From assembly GCF_029962835.1 (NCBI RefSeq), contig NC_080588.1:60908001-60972000 (forward strand): 64,000 nucleotides of DNA, in the 5' to 3' direction. Of this stretch, positions 12,240 through 25,000 are shown one piece after another. The stretch's first letter is position 1. The number at the start of each line of letters is the position of its first letter. The notes under the pieces are model-generated. The model was not told the DNA's origin and ran no database searches. It worked only from the letters and a program-made list of their open reading frames with translations. This DNA comes from Magnolia sinica (taxonomy: Eukaryota; Streptophyta; Magnoliopsida; Magnoliales; Magnoliaceae). Both the position numbers and the translations under genes were made by a program.

Positions 12240-12400
12240 GTGTAGAAATCATTATTATCAGTGTTTCGTATGATGCTATCTACTTGATTATTAAATTTAC
12301 TTAAAATTTAGTATCAACCCCTAAAATGATCTGAAAAAATTGATGGACGGTGCGGATAAACCAAAAAAAAATCAAGATGGCCCCACATAATTTATTGATA
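12240..12400. mobile_element. Truncated MITE, right part only
   Basis: Contains AAAATGATCTGAAAAA, TGGACGGTGCGGATAAA and a GGCCCCACA end, the right-hand third of the family. The left two thirds are absent. Confidence 0.5.
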
Positions 12401-12515
12401 AAAACGTAAAGGTATATAACTTCTTAAAGAAGTTTTACACCAAATATATAACTTCTTGAAGAAGCTTTATATGTCTGTAGCTAGCACCAGCTAGCCTAAT
12501 AGCTGCTCTTAGCAC

Positions 12516-13030
12516 ATGCCGTGCGAAGACAGCACTGACGCTCCTCGATCTCCGAGTTGTGAGAACGGTTCAAAAGAGATCAAAGTTACATCTTACATGG
12601 GCCCCACAGTAATGTATTTATTATATCTACACCGTTTATCTAATTTTAGAGATCATTTTAGAGCATTATCCAAAAAAATGAATCATATCCAAAGATCATC
12701 TGGACCACACCATTAATAGCAGTAGAGATAATGATTTTCACCATTAAAAAATTTGTAGAGCCTACTATAACGTTTATTTTACATCCAATCTATTTATAAA
12801 TCACAAGTAACTGAATGAATGGGAAAAATAAATTTCATATTGATCCATAACTTTTGTGACCCTAAAAAGGGTTTCAATGGTAGACGTTCAATCTCCCACT
12901 AGTTTTTGAAGTGTGGTCCAGTTGATGGTTAGATCTGTCTTATTTTTTGTCTCAAGCCTTAAAATGAGCTTGCCAAATGGATGGGCGGTTTGGATATAAC
13001 ACATACCTCGTGATCAGACCCGTTACATCA
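12516..13030. mobile_element. MITE with GCGAAGAC...GACGCTCCTCG extension
   Basis: Left extension TGCGAAGACAGCACTGACG is followed by the typical GGGCCCCACAGTAATG end. Internal GTGTGGTCCAGTTGATGG and the right end ACACATACCTCGTGATCAG are recognisable but diverged. Confidence 0.6.
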
Positions 13031-13725
13031 GCCGATCCGCTTTGTACACCGACCAATTTGCTTCCGTCAACTTCGGTGTGACTATCAAGACAACAACCTG
13101 TAAACAGCTGTACGCCGACCATTCTTCAACCGCGACTCTCTCTCTTTCCCTCTCTCTTTCGTACATAACTATACACCATTTCTCAGTATATATTTCTCTC
13201 CAACAGACATCTCCAAAGTGATCATGTCCTCATGACTCCGTTCGTTTCGAGGCCGTGAACAGGTGATCAAAACCATCTCCAGAGTGATCGGAGCTATTAG
13301 ACAGATGGCCGCGGTCCATTAATGATGGGCACTTGTAAATATTCCAGGATCTGTGGCATCCAATCTGGATCGTTGCTGTATTCTGGACTCACCATGGTTG
13401 TAGACTACATATCAAAAGGGTTACAATAATCTTCTGTCTGGAGAAATTTTTTAGAGCATTCCCCATCCGCGAGGGTTACCATCGGATCAACGATCTGGAT
13501 CATCTAAGTCCCATACAAATGCCGCTGATGGATACATCACAGTACATCTAGCTAGCCTTCTTCTTGCCTTCTTCTTCAACAGAAATAGAGAGACAGATAT
13601 AGAGAGAGAGAGAGAGAAGATATAAGGGAGAGATAGAGAGAAATAGAGATACAGAGTTGGGCGGGATTTTTTGATGCCAAACGAAAAGACTTGGCGGCGA
13701 AACTTTTAGTTAGAGATATATTTAC
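13031..13725. other. Gene-free stretch with CT/GA microsatellites
   Basis: No open frame or RNA gene recognised. A CT-rich tract is at 13133-13160 and a GA-rich tract (AGAGAGAGAGAGAG) near 13595-13660. Confidence 0.5.
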
Positions 13726-13930
13726 ATCCCGGGTCGGGTCGGTTCGGACCATTTCGGTTCGAGTTTTCGGATCGTTCTGTCCGGATACACCTCTATTCGA
13801 ACCCGACCTAAAAAACGATTGGGATCTAGAAGGACAGACTCGATCAGGCCCGATCTAGGCTGTCAGTTCTGTTTGGAACGGGTCGGATTGGGTCGGATCC
13901 GCCGGATCGGGTCAGATCTGCCCACCTCTA
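13726..13930. repeat. GGGTCGG-rich degenerate palindromic element
   Basis: Starts CGGGTCGGGTCGGTTCGG and ends with GGATCGGGTCAGATCTGC. Same kind of low-complexity, self-complementary element as at 12046-12235. Confidence 0.5.
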
Positions 13931-14029
13931 TCGACCACTAGCCATTCTGTTTCGGTCTTCACATGACACGTACCCACACCATCTATGTTGCCAGTGTGTG
14001 GTACACCACCCAATCCGCTTTCAATTACA

Positions 14030-14330
14030 TAGGGAGTAAATTCTGTTAGGGCCCACCTGGATATATGTGTCTTATTCATGCCATTCATCAACCTAAAATT
14101 GACGCATATTCAGAACTCAAGTGGACCACAACACATGAATCAATGGGAATAATAACATCCACGGTTGAAACCTAGGGCCACAATGATGTTTATTTATCAT
14201 CCAATCATCAAAAACTTCTATACCCCAAGAAGTTTTTAACAGTTAGCATTTCCAATTCACATTGTTTGGAGGAATTGGGGTTTGATGGGAGCAAGGATCT
14301 CTTGCATTGTGATTAGGACACGTCATTATT
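14030..14330. mobile_element. Truncated MITE
   Basis: Left half of the family: GGGCCCACCTGGATATATGTG, AAGTGGACCACAACACATG, then GATGTTTATTTATCATCC. The right-hand end is not found. Confidence 0.5.
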
Positions 14331-14414
14331 GATAATTTCAGCAAATGTCATTATTGATGATGTGGTCCAATTACATTGCATGGATAACAAAATTCTTGTT
14401 TGGGGCACAGCGTG

Positions 14415-14951
14415 GATTAGGTACTACCCCCGCCTGTTCCAAGCTCGAGATAGGCAGAGCCTCCTAGGGCAACTAAGGGGCCACTGTGATGTATTAAATT
14501 TATCCACACCGTTCATCCATTTTTACATATCATTTTAGATTATGAAGCCAAAAATAACGAATGTCCAATGCCCAAATGGACCACACAGTGGGAATTAAAT
14601 ATCTACCATTGAAAATTTCTTAAGGACCATAGAAGTTTTGGATCAAGACAATATTTGTTTTTTCACTTCATCCAATTATATTTGACCATATCAACAGGTT
14701 GGATGGAAAATAATTGACACAGTGGACCCTAAGAAGGTTTCAATGGTGGGCGTCCTTAGTACTGCTGCTTCCTGTGGTGTGGTCCACTTGAGCCTTAGAT
14801 CTGGCTTATTTTTGGTTTAGCCATCTAAAATGATATGGAAATATGGATGGACAGTGTGGATAAAACTCATAAATCATGGTGGCCCCTCAATGGCCCTCGG
14901 AGCCTCTGCCTGTCCCAAGCTCAAAATAAGCGGGGGTAGTACTTAATTCGC
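14415..14951. mobile_element. MITE with long (~55 bp) inverted ends
   Basis: Left end TAGGTACTACCCCCGCCTGT and right end GGGGGTAGTACTTAATTC are inverted copies. The match continues inward through GGCAGAGCCTCC and GGAGCCTCTGCC before the usual core begins. This is the best delimited member of the family here. Confidence 0.75.
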
Positions 14952-15043
14952 GCCCTTTGGGGCAAATAGGATCTAGACTCTGTTTGGAGATGTGTGCTCT
15001 ATTTAAGTTTTAAATATGCTTTACTTCTAGACTTTACACTTAA

Positions 15044-15510
15044 ATGAGCTGGGAAAACATGGCACCGACTTTGGTACTATGTATACGTTACAAAACTTAT
15101 GGCCTCATCATGATATGTGTCTTTAACCTACGGCCGAGATTATTTTACAAGATAATTTTAGGCATGAGCCCAAAAATGATGCATATCCAAAGCTCAAGCG
15201 GGATTAAACGCCTACTGTTGAAAACTTCTCGGCCACAATGTCTTTCATTTGTCCATGTCTATCTGACGATGTCAATAAGTTGGATGGCAAATAAACATCA
15301 TAGTAGGTGTTGGTAAAGTTTCATGGGTGGGTATCATTATTCATGTGGCGTTGGTAAAGTTTCATGGGTGGGTATCACTATTCATGTGGCTTTTTGTGAT
15401 GTGGTATACTTGAGCTTTGAATTTGCCTCATCTCTAGGCTTGTGCCTTAAAATGATCTTGTAAAAGAAATGGATGGCACAAATACAACACACATTATGTT
15501 GGGCCCATAG
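15044..15510. mobile_element. MITE with an internal 41-bp tandem duplication
   Basis: Core motifs and the right end (TTATGTTGGGCCCATAG) are present. A 41-bp unit beginning GTTGGTAAAGTTTCATGGG occurs twice head to tail at about 15309-15391. Element A begins immediately to the right. Confidence 0.6.
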
Positions 15511-15516
15511 AGTTTT

Positions 15517-16020
15517 TGTTGGGATTTGGTCTGTGGAATTACACAGATATGGATCTAAGATAACAATCCTATGACACCAAGCAATCACAAGAGAACACAA
15601 AGATTTAATGTCGAAAACGTTTGTGGGAAAAAACCACGACACGAAGCTACAGATCTTCACTATGAAAGCAAAAATTACAAAGAGAGAAGACTTACACGAT
15701 TAGAACAACCTCGAATCTCACCCTTGCTACACCCTTTACAAATCCTATAACCATTTTAGAAACCCTTAGAATACCTTTAGAATGCCCTAAAATCCTTGAG
15801 AAAAGGCCCTAGGAAGTCCTATTTATAATTTAGGTAACCCCCTTTCGCACTGACTTGGAATAGTTTGGAAATCGCCTCAAATTTACGCAGTCCGCGTGCT
15901 GGTTGCGTAACCTTAGACGAGTCAAAGCAGATCTTCGATGAGTCGAGGATCACGGATATTCCAATCCGAACTTTCCTTCGACTAATCGAAGATTTCCAAA
16001 TTTAAGACATCTTTTTAACA
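15517..16020 (-). repeat. Element A 3' LTR
   Basis: About 504 bp, TGTTGGGATT to TTTTTAACA on the + strand. Similar to 20047-20572 with many substitutions, so the insertion is old. Confidence 0.85.
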
Positions 16021-16388
16021 ATAATCTCCACCATGTCTTCAATCTTCAAACGTGTATCTTCTTACCCTCTTCTCTTGTCTCTGCATCTCATCATAGTTTT
16101 AATCAATGCTTCTCGTGCACACTCCGTCCTTCTTTTATGCAATTGTCAAGCCCAAAGAAGTTCCACATAACTTGAACTTCTCTGTAGGAACGACCTTTGT
16201 AAGCATGTCCGTCGGATTCATGCTGGTGTGAATCTTCTCTAGTGTTACACTTCCTTCCCCAAGCACCTGTCGAATAAAATGATGATGAACATCAATGTGT
16301 TTAGTGAGTGATAAATAGATTTTTTAGCCAAATTGATCGCGCTCTCGCTATCACAATTAACCGGCATGGCCTCCTGATAAAGTTCCAA

Positions 16389-16595
16389 CTAATTTATTAT
16401 GCCTCTTAACCAAACGCCTTCATTAAACGCTTTTGTCATTATCATATACTCTACTTCGATCGTGGAAAAAGCCACCACGGAATGAAGCTTCGACATCCAA
16501 CTAATTGCTCCACCTGCTAGTATAAAGCTGTAACCTGAAGTCGACTTTCTAAAATCCATACTTCCTACATAGTCTGAATCCACATACCCTATCAA
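16389..16595 (-). pseudogene. Copia RNase H remnant (element A)
   Basis: IGYVDSDYVGSMDFRKSTSG and STIEVEYMIMTKAFNEGVWL match the copia RNase H segment (consensus DSDYAGD and STTEAEY). Confidence 0.8.
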
Positions 16596-17878
16596 CTTTA
16601 TTTTTGTCTTCCTAAAAGTTAAGACGTAGTCTTTCGTACCTCGAATGTATCGAAGTAGTCATTTCACCGCTTCTCAATGCTACTTGCTGAGATTTGACAT
16701 GTATCTGTTTACAACACCGACTGCCTGTGAAATATCTAGTCTTGTATAGAATATAGCATACATTAAACTGTCAACCGTATTCAAATAAAGCACATGGGAC
16801 ATAATTGCTTTTTCTCATTTGATTTAGGATATTATTATAAGGAAAGCTTGAAGTGAGCCGCGTGGGGAACGCTCACCAGCTTTGTCTGGTCCATCCCATA
16901 CTTGATCAATATCTTTTCAAGGTATTCTAATTGTGATAACCAAAGCCTTTCATATTCTTGTTTCTATGAATATTTATGTCGAGAACCCTCTTTGCAGCCC
17001 CCAGATCTTTCATATCGAATGTTCCTAATAACTGAATCTTCAATACGTTGATTTCAAACATATCATGACTGACGATCAACATATCATCAACCTACAATAC
17101 TAAGATGATGAATTTGTCATCACTCAATGTCTTGTAATAGACACAGTGATCGTATTCACTCCGAGTAAATTTCTGACTCACCATGAAATAATTAAATTTT
17201 TTATACCACTGCCTAGGCGATTGTTTCAGGCCGTACAACAACTTCATTAACCTATAAACTTTTTTTTCCTGCCCCTTTAACTTCGTAGCCCTCTGGTTGC
17301 TTCAAGTAGATCTGTTCTTTTAACTCCCCATGCAGGAATACAGTCTTGACATCTATTTGTTTCAGCTCGAGATCGTATTGGGCAACCAGTGCCAATACGA
17401 ATTTGATAGAAACTTGCTTAACCACCAACGCGAATATTTCTCTGAAGTTGATTCCTTCTCTCTAAGCATAACACTTCGCTACCAACCTCGTTTTGTATCT
17501 ATTTTCTTTCCTTTTAAATAACCACTTGCATTCGATCACTTTGCAGCCCATTGGAAGCTCCACCAGCTCCCATGTGTGATTTTTGTGCAATGAGTTCATC
17601 TCATCATCCATAGCCACCTTCTACTTTTCTGCATCAGGCTCATCAAGAGCCTCCTGAATAGTTGATGGGTCCCCCTCATCTGTAATGAGGGCATATGCGA
17701 TATTAGAGTCATCTCTATATCTTGATGGTAACCTGCGATCACGCGTAGGTTTCTTCTCACAAGTGGCTACGCCACCTGATCTCGTACCTCTGTTTGCACA
17801 TCTGTCTCTGCCTGAGTATCATTTGTATCCATCTGGACGTCTAGGATTAACCTTTCTAGTTCCTCTTACTCCTCTTGA

Positions 17879-18094
17879 TCATTCTTGCGGTAATAGGGAG
17901 CTTTCATTGAATTTGACGTCACAGCTAGTGATGACTTTGCGCGTGACCTTGTCGAATAACCTGTAACCTTTCACACTAATACCATAGACAACAAAAATAT
18001 ACTTTTTGGCTCTATGTTTTAGCTTATCTCTCTCAACTAACGGTGCATGAGAGTAAGCCTCACAACCAAATATACGCAAATCTAAGTAGTCCAA
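17879..18094 (-). pseudogene. Copia integrase C-terminal remnant (element A)
   Basis: LRIFGCEAYSHAPLVERDKL followed by GYRLFDKVTRKVI, the standard segment after the integrase core. Confidence 0.75.
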
Positions 18095-18802
18095 CTTATG
18101 ACCAATCTATACTTCCTCTGGGATTTTACATTCAATTGTCGTAGAAGGAGACCGGTTCATTAAATAGTAAGCCATGTTAACGGCCTCAATACATAAGTCT
18201 TTGCCCAACGCATCACTACTTAACATATATCAGACCCTCTCCAAAAGAGTCTAATTCATTCACCCAGCCACACCATTTTGTTCGGGCATGTGGCGCATTG
18301 TATTATGTCTAATGATCCATTTATCTTTAGAATGTTCATTAAACTTAGTGGAAGTGAATTCTCTACCATTTTCAATCCTTAAAACCTTTATTTTTCATCA
18401 TGATTGTTTTTCCACCATTGTCTTTCATTGTTTGAATATGGTGAAAACTTCAGATTTACGTTTCATTAAGTAAACCCAAACTTTCATGGAGTGGTCGTCA
18501 ATGAATGAAACAAATCATAACGACTCCTAATGGAAACCTTTGGCAATGATCCCCATACGTCAGAGTTAACATAATCAAGAACTCTCTTATATACATGTTT
18601 TTCAGATTTAAAAAACATTCTAGATTATTTACCATATATATAATGCTCGCATATATCTAAATCAAAATTTAAAAAAATGGAATCAAACATTGATCAGAAA
18701 CTACCTTCATGCCCCACTCACTCATGTGACCTAGGCATGCATGCCACATACGTGCAGATGTGGAATCTGCAATAGTCGCTCCATCTGTTGAAGTGCTCTC
18801 AA

Positions 18803-19321
18803 TCAACCTGTAAATGTTTCGTGTTTCTGTGCTTTCATAACCATGAGTGCCCCTTTTGTAACTTTAAGTACACCTTTGTCGCCGGTGAACTTGCACCCTA
18901 TAGCCTCAAGTGCATCGAGAGAAATCAGACTTTTCTTTATATCAGGAACATGTCTGACGTCATTCGGGGTACACTCCATCCCATCAAACATCTTGATTCT
19001 CACCATATCAATAGCCACAATATTACAGGCATTGTCATTGCCCATAAAGACCTGTCCACCATCGCATTCTCTGTAGTTGGCGAACCAATTCTGATAAGGA
19101 GTCATGTGATATGACGCTTTTATGTCTAAGATCCACTCATCTGCATGATTGTCGTGCATATATCCGATCATGGACACAGATGGAACTTCACCACCACTTG
19201 CCTCTTCATCAAATGTGACAACATTAGCTTCCTTAGAAGAAGTCACTGAATTTTCTTTCTTAGCTTTAAGATTGGTATACAATCCTTTTTCATGTGTCCA
19301 GCAATCCCACAGTTCCAGCAC
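18803..19321 (-). pseudogene. Copia gag end and protease remnant (element A)
   Basis: The open stretch includes ADEWILDIKASYHMTPYQNW, matching the copia protease active-site region, normally W-DSGAS-H. The catalytic DSG has become DIK, so the enzyme would be inactive. It is followed by the typical GNDNACNIVAID and VRHVPDIKKSLISL motifs. Confidence 0.75.
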
Positions 19322-19380
19322 TTCAGTTTTTCTTTGCCCTTACCCTTGGATTTGGATATCGGTCTTAAGGATCCTATACC

Positions 19381-19668
19381 TCAATCAGTATTATTACCCC
19401 TCGTAATTAGTGTATCGAAAAATGTCCCCATGTCATCGTTTAGCTTTCTCATGACTTTCCCTTGAAGGGCTGAGATAATGGTGTTAACACTCAGGATTTT
19501 ATTTACGGTGCACATAGTGTCCCTGAGTGACTCATACGATGCCGAAAGAGAATTCAACAACATACATGCTTGTTCCTCATCTTTGATCACTTCCTCCATA
19601 TTTAGTAATTTGCAAACCAATTTATTAAAATTGCTGATGTGGGCCTCCAGATCTCCACCCCCTGCCAT
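19381..19668 (-). pseudogene. Copia gag remnant (element A)
   Basis: Contains HISNFNKLVCKLLNMEEVI and LLNSLSASYESLRDTM, typical of the copia gag (UBN2-type) domain. Gag continues rightward to about 20,020 with interruptions. Confidence 0.75.
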
Positions 19669-20032
19669 CTTGAAGGTATACTACTGTAACTTCAAGTGTA
19701 GGAGATTTTCAGAAGATTTTTTCACATAGATATCATCTAACTTCGTCCATAAACTAGCTGCAGTTTTCTCTCTCAAAATATCATATAGAATCTCATCCGT
19801 GAGACATAAATGGATGGAGGCTAAAGCATTACTATCAAGAGTCTCTCATTCTTCATCTTTCATAGTCGGTTTCCACTCCTCAAGAGCCTTAACTTCGCAT
19901 TGCTTGGTTAATAGACTAATCATCTTAATGTTCCATAATTCAAATTATTTTTGACTGAGTATTTCTCAGTATCAAACTTGGTGTTTCTCATTATTGTTAA
20001 TCCTGCAGATTCAAATCCTTGCCCCAACGATA

Positions 20033-20044
20033 GCTCTGATACCA
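20033..20044 (-). other. Primer-binding site of element A
   Basis: TGGTATCAGAGC on the minus strand, two bases inside the 5' LTR. Complementary to the 3' end of initiator tRNA-Met, the usual copia primer. Confidence 0.8.
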
Positions 20045-20046
20045 CT

Positions 20047-20572
20047 TGTTGGGATTTAGTCTGCGGAATCACACAGATATGGATCTAGGATAGCAATCCA
20101 ATGACACTAAGCAATCACAAGAGAACACAAAGATTTAACGTGGAACACCATTGCATGAAAAAACCATGGCACAAAGCGACAGATCTTCACTATGAAAGCA
20201 AAAAATTAGAAAGAGAGAAGACTTACTCGATTCAAACAACCTCGAATCTCACCCTTGCTATACTCTTTGCAAACCCTAAAACCCTTTTAGAAACCCTTGG
20301 AATACCTAGAATTCCCTAGAATCCTTTGGAAAAGGCCCTAGGAAGTCCTATTTATAGTTTAAGGTAACCCCCCTTTCGTATTGACTTGGAATCGTCCGGA
20401 AACCGCCTCAAATTTACGCAGTCCGTGTTCTACTTGCATAACCTTTGACGAGTTGAAGGGCACCTTCAACGAGTTGAAGATTATGGATATTCCAATACGA
20501 TGTTGCTGGACTTTGAGCCGAACTTTCCTTCGATTAGTCGAAGATTTCCAAATTTAAGACATCTTTTTAACA
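20047..20572 (-). repeat. Element A 5' LTR
   Basis: About 526 bp. A minus-strand TATA box (CTATAAATAGG) lies near 20345-20358, with short TCGA-type palindromes upstream of it at 20440-20545. Confidence 0.85.
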
Positions 20573-20689
20573 GTAGTTTTGCACATATATACATCCTGAG
20601 GTTGGTGTTATTTTCTATAAAACTAAGTGAGCAATCAAAATTTAATAAAGGTTCACCAGTTGTAAAAACCGCCTCAAATTTAGGTACCT

Positions 20690-20998
20690 CTGCAAAAACC
20701 GCCTCAAATTTACGCAGTTCACACCAAATCTAGACTGAATCTGCATAACCCTCGACTAGTCGAGCTGGGTCCTCGACTGGTTGAGCGGACCCTCGACTGG
20801 TCAAGGCAAAAAAACATGGCTTGTTGGACTTTGAGTCGAGCGACCCTCGACTGGTCGAGCAGCATCCTCGACCAGTCGAGTAGCCCACTCGACTAGTCAA
20901 GCAGCTCCCTTTAACCCGTTAAGCAGCGCGGTTCAGTAAGATTTAGGACATTCACGCTGCACAACCTTTCCTCTGGATTGAGGAAGAAAACCCCATCA
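20690..20998 (-). repeat. Element B 3' LTR, truncated
   Basis: Matches the palindrome-rich part of 28220-29028. The first ~500 bp on its left are missing. The fragment begins near a doubled AAAACCGCCTCAAATTTA motif that element A's LTRs also carry, which may have served as a recombination site. Confidence 0.7.
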
Positions 20999-21553
20999 AA
21001 TCTCCCCCTTTCCGACTAAGGAGGAATTCGTCTTCTTCAAGCCAGCTAGGTTTCTACAAACCTCGAACTTGCTCTTGAGTAATGTTTTAGTCATAATGTC
21101 TGACCTATTATCGTCCGTGTGGACCTTCTTAAGCTATAACACCTTCTGTTCCAAAGTATCTCTGATCCAGTGATACCGAATCTCTATGTGCTTCGACTTA
21201 GAGTGCATACTTGGATTTTTGCTCAAGTGTATAGCACTTTGACTATCACAATAGATCACGTGCTGCTCCTATTTCAGGCTAAGTTCCTGTAGGTACCTCT
21301 TCATCCAAAGCATCTCTTTACATGCCTCTATAACCGCAATATACTCAGCCTCTGTCGTCGACAATGCTACCACCTACTATAGTTTGTTCTACCAAGAGAC
21401 CGCTCTCCCTATAAACGTAAACATGAACCTCGATGTAGACTTCCTAGAGTCTGTGTCACCTGCCATATCTGCATCCATGTAGACTTTTAACACAGGTTTT
21501 CTATCACCATAGCATAGGCTCAACCTAGATGAGCATCTTAGATACCGCAGTAT

Positions 21554-21835
21554 TTACTTCACCGCTGCCCAATATTCTTTGCCAGGACTGACAAGACACT
21601 GGCTGAAAACACCAATCGCATATGCTATGTCTGGGCACGTACACACTATAACATACATCAAACTTCCTACCGCTGACGCGTAGAGTATCTTCCTCATCTC
21701 ATCCATATCTGCCTTCATCTTGGGACACTGCTTGTCACTCAATTTGAAGTAACCATCCAGTGGAGTATTGACTGGCTTCACTGCATTCATATTGATCCAC
21801 TCTAGGACTTTCTTGATATACTGCTCGTGTGACAA
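21554..21835 (-). pseudogene. Copia reverse transcriptase C-terminal part (element B)
   Basis: YASAVGSLMYVIVCTCPDIA is the conserved copia motif downstream of the RT core. The catalytic motif YFDDM (usually YVDDM) is upstream at about 21970. The RNase H remnant STTEAEYIAVIEACKEMLWM follows at about 21320-21360. Confidence 0.8.
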
Positions 21836-22055
21836 TTAAATTTTTCTGCTGCTTTTGTCACGAGTTATCTCCATTCCTAGGATCTGTTTGATCGGGCCTA
21901 AGTCTTTCATCACAAACGACTTGCCCAACTCCTATTTTAACCTATCAATCTTCTTTATGTCTTTACTTATGATAAACATGTCATCAAAGTATAACAACAA
22001 AACTAAGAAATCACCATCCGAGAACTTGCGCATGAACATATAATGGTCCCGATTC

Positions 22056-25000
22056 TGTAATGCCCTGAAAATCGGGGGTCGAGTAGATGCTCAACTTCCG
22101 AGTTCCAACGCATCACTTATGCAATATAGATAATGATGATTAAATGTTGTCCATATTAGTACATTAAACATGAATGAAATTATACCAAATCAGCATATCA
22201 TACTCCAAAGACAATTAGATTACGCAAGCGGAAGACTGTGATACGTATATAAAACATATAAGTTGTTTTAAGTCTTTAGAGTGTGAACATGTTACCAGGT
22301 TAACTAATTACATGTATGATTCCAAAATTTACAAAATGATGAAGTATAATGTCATCTAATCCATATCCTTGTAGCCCCAGTGACGCAACTCCAGATCTAT
22401 ATAGACCCGCCACAGAGTTGCAGATAAGAGAACTCCTCATTGTCAAAAAAGGTTGGCTCCAACTCTTAAGCCTCGCCATCATCTGAAACTACAACAAAGT
22501 CTGGTTGGTGTTTTAAAACACCATCCCATAGTGGGAGTGAGTGATCAACTCAATGGAACTATAAGGCAAAGGTTAACATGTTATCAATTCAGTCAAGCAG
22601 TAATGATAAATCAATACAACAATCATGTCCTAAGTACTCTTGTTAATGCAAGAATGGTATGTATTAATGATGTGTGCTCTTGGTTACACTCCCTCTGCGA
22701 CATCATCTCACGGTCGCACATGCTAAGCTCCCACTGTGCTCAACACCCACGCCAAAGGCACATGCGATGTGGTGCATGGTCGTGTTAGCGAAGTTCTTAA
22801 TTAAACCTATTCATACAACAGATTTGGGAAGTTAAGATACCTCGCTTGATATCATTTACCTAACAATGATTCATCTAGGGTCGTCAATCCTAGTTAATCA
22901 CACACGATACACGATAGGCAAGTTTGTGAGTTTACATTATAGGTTACTACGGGAGGCTCGTCACTTCAGCGTAGGCTTAATTCACACTCGAAGTCGCTAC
23001 GAGGGGCTTGTTACCCGGTCGTATGCCTATTTTATACTCGAGGTCACTACGGGAAAGGCTCGTCACCTTAACGTAGGCCGACAGCTTGAATACAACGTCC
23101 CATACTATCGTATTCGGTTCACGAGTTTGGTTTGCTCATTGGACACTACGGAGAGGCTCGTCACCCCAGCGTAGGCCGATAGCTCGACCACGGTGTCCCA
23201 TACCACCATGCCCGGTTCATGAGTCTTAGTGGATCGTTGTACTAAGGTTAGACAGGTTTTTCAATAGTAAGTAGTACCTTAGATTCAAACAGTAGCGTCC
23301 ATACATAGTGAACATACATTATGTCAATCGGGTTACTTGACAAGCTCGATTGGTACGAGTGTACATTGAATTAATCGACATGGAGCGTGTAAGCACTCCG
23401 CATGGCTTAGCCACTGTCGACAAACGACATACGACTCAGATTCATTGAACGTGTCTTGTGTAGCGAAACGACCTCGGCCACTAGTTTGGGAATTGTTGCT
23501 GATTGCCTGGACTACGCAGTAGTTCCAATCATATTCAAATACAATAGGCATTCATATGTGATAGCCAAACAACATGTGACAACCAATTTCAATATAAATC
23601 TCATTTGAGCATTTTAACAAATACATAGTATGTGATTGTCATACATAGACATTTCATCCATAAAGCACATAGTAGTAAGATAGGTTACATAGAGGAAATT
23701 GTAACTATAAGTAAGGTAATTGAGAATCCTATCTCAACGCCCTCACTAAATACATTCAACAAACATTTTCTCATTCAAGCATTTTATCAAACACTTAGAC
23801 TACACATATCAACATACAGGTGATAAATTAGTTATAACCTACATTATAGTAAATCCTTTCACAAAGGAGTTGCCACACATACAACAATTATATATTCTCA
23901 ATCAATAATCATGGCAAGCACAAATCATAATTCTATTTTCATTCAGACATTTCAATAAACACATAGGATGCACTATATTCAACATAGTTTATATATATGT
24001 GTAATACACGGAAAACATCGCATCTAAGCACGTGTGACAGCAATCAAGTTAGTCATAAATCATTAACCGACATTGAAAGCCTTAAAAATAATAACCTAAA
24101 CGTTTATAGTTAGCACCTTTCGTCGGTAAACTCGAATTAAACTCAGTTCGAATACTACGCCTTTGTCTACGGCACAACGACTACCTAAATCATGAAATAG
24201 GTTAGCTATTTCACCAATCTACCTATCTGGATACCTAAATCAGATTAGGGTTAGAATTTCTTACCCAAAAGTGGAGTTGAAATCGCCGGTATAACGACAT
24301 GGATGAGGTTATTCAGCAAGTAGAGGGGCGGGATCAAATCCCAGGAACTATCTCTCGCTCTCTCTCACTTCTCCTCACTTTCTCCTTCTCTTTTTCTCTT
24401 CTCTCACCTAGGGTTTAGGAAATTTGTATGGAATGAGAGAGGGGTGGGTTTAAGGTATTATATAGGCCTAGAAGTGAAGTCAATAGCCCCAGGGCTATGG
24501 TATACTTAGGTTATAGCTAAAAGTCATCTGTTTCAGGCCAACAAAGCTCATCCAGAGGCCCATTACCTGCATACGGTCTGGAGAAAGTTTCATAAAAATG
24601 GATTTATGCTAGGCTAAGATTTCAGTCCGATCGGATTTATGGATCGACCGCGGTGGACCTGTTTTAGTTTAACGGTCGACGCCTCTCTATCAGGGCCATA
24701 AGTACACTGATATGTGTTAGGAAATTTCTTGATCCGAGGGTGTAGTTGGGTAAGAATCTGACGTTCTGAACCCTTAAATTTGGCCTGCAAGCTAACGGCC
24801 CAAATCACTTAAGTTTGAGTTTATTTTCTAAAGATATTCGCATTTCTCATACACTTCGCTCCAGGCTTAAGTTGTGCATTTCTGGATACTATTTAGACTT
24901 GATCCCCGAGATGGTTGTCAAGCCCAGTAAGGCGGTCATAACCGTATAGTTTCACGGTCATCGGACTTTCAACACGCGGTCCAGGTTCGATACGGGGTTT

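Larger units (their letters stand above)
15517..20572 (-). mobile_element. Ty1-copia retrotransposon, element A (decayed)
   Basis: LTRs lie at 15517-16020 and 20047-20572. On the minus strand they begin TGTTAAAAAG and end CCCAACA. The primer site TGGTATCAGAGC (tRNA-Met) is at 20033-20044, next to the right LTR, fixing the sense as minus. Copia order is preserved: gag (19381-19668 and beyond), protease (18803-19321), integrase C-terminal part (17879-18094), reverse transcriptase (about 17050-17640) and RNase H (16389-16595). Every domain carries stops or frame breaks; the RT catalytic motif reads stop-VDDM. It cannot encode its own proteins. Direct GTTTT repeats flank it, three bases outside the right LTR edge. 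Confidence 0.88.

Noticed and set aside
22866..23551. Open frames within the solo LTR
   Set aside because: They coincide with subrepeats and show no known domain. LTR sequence explains them.
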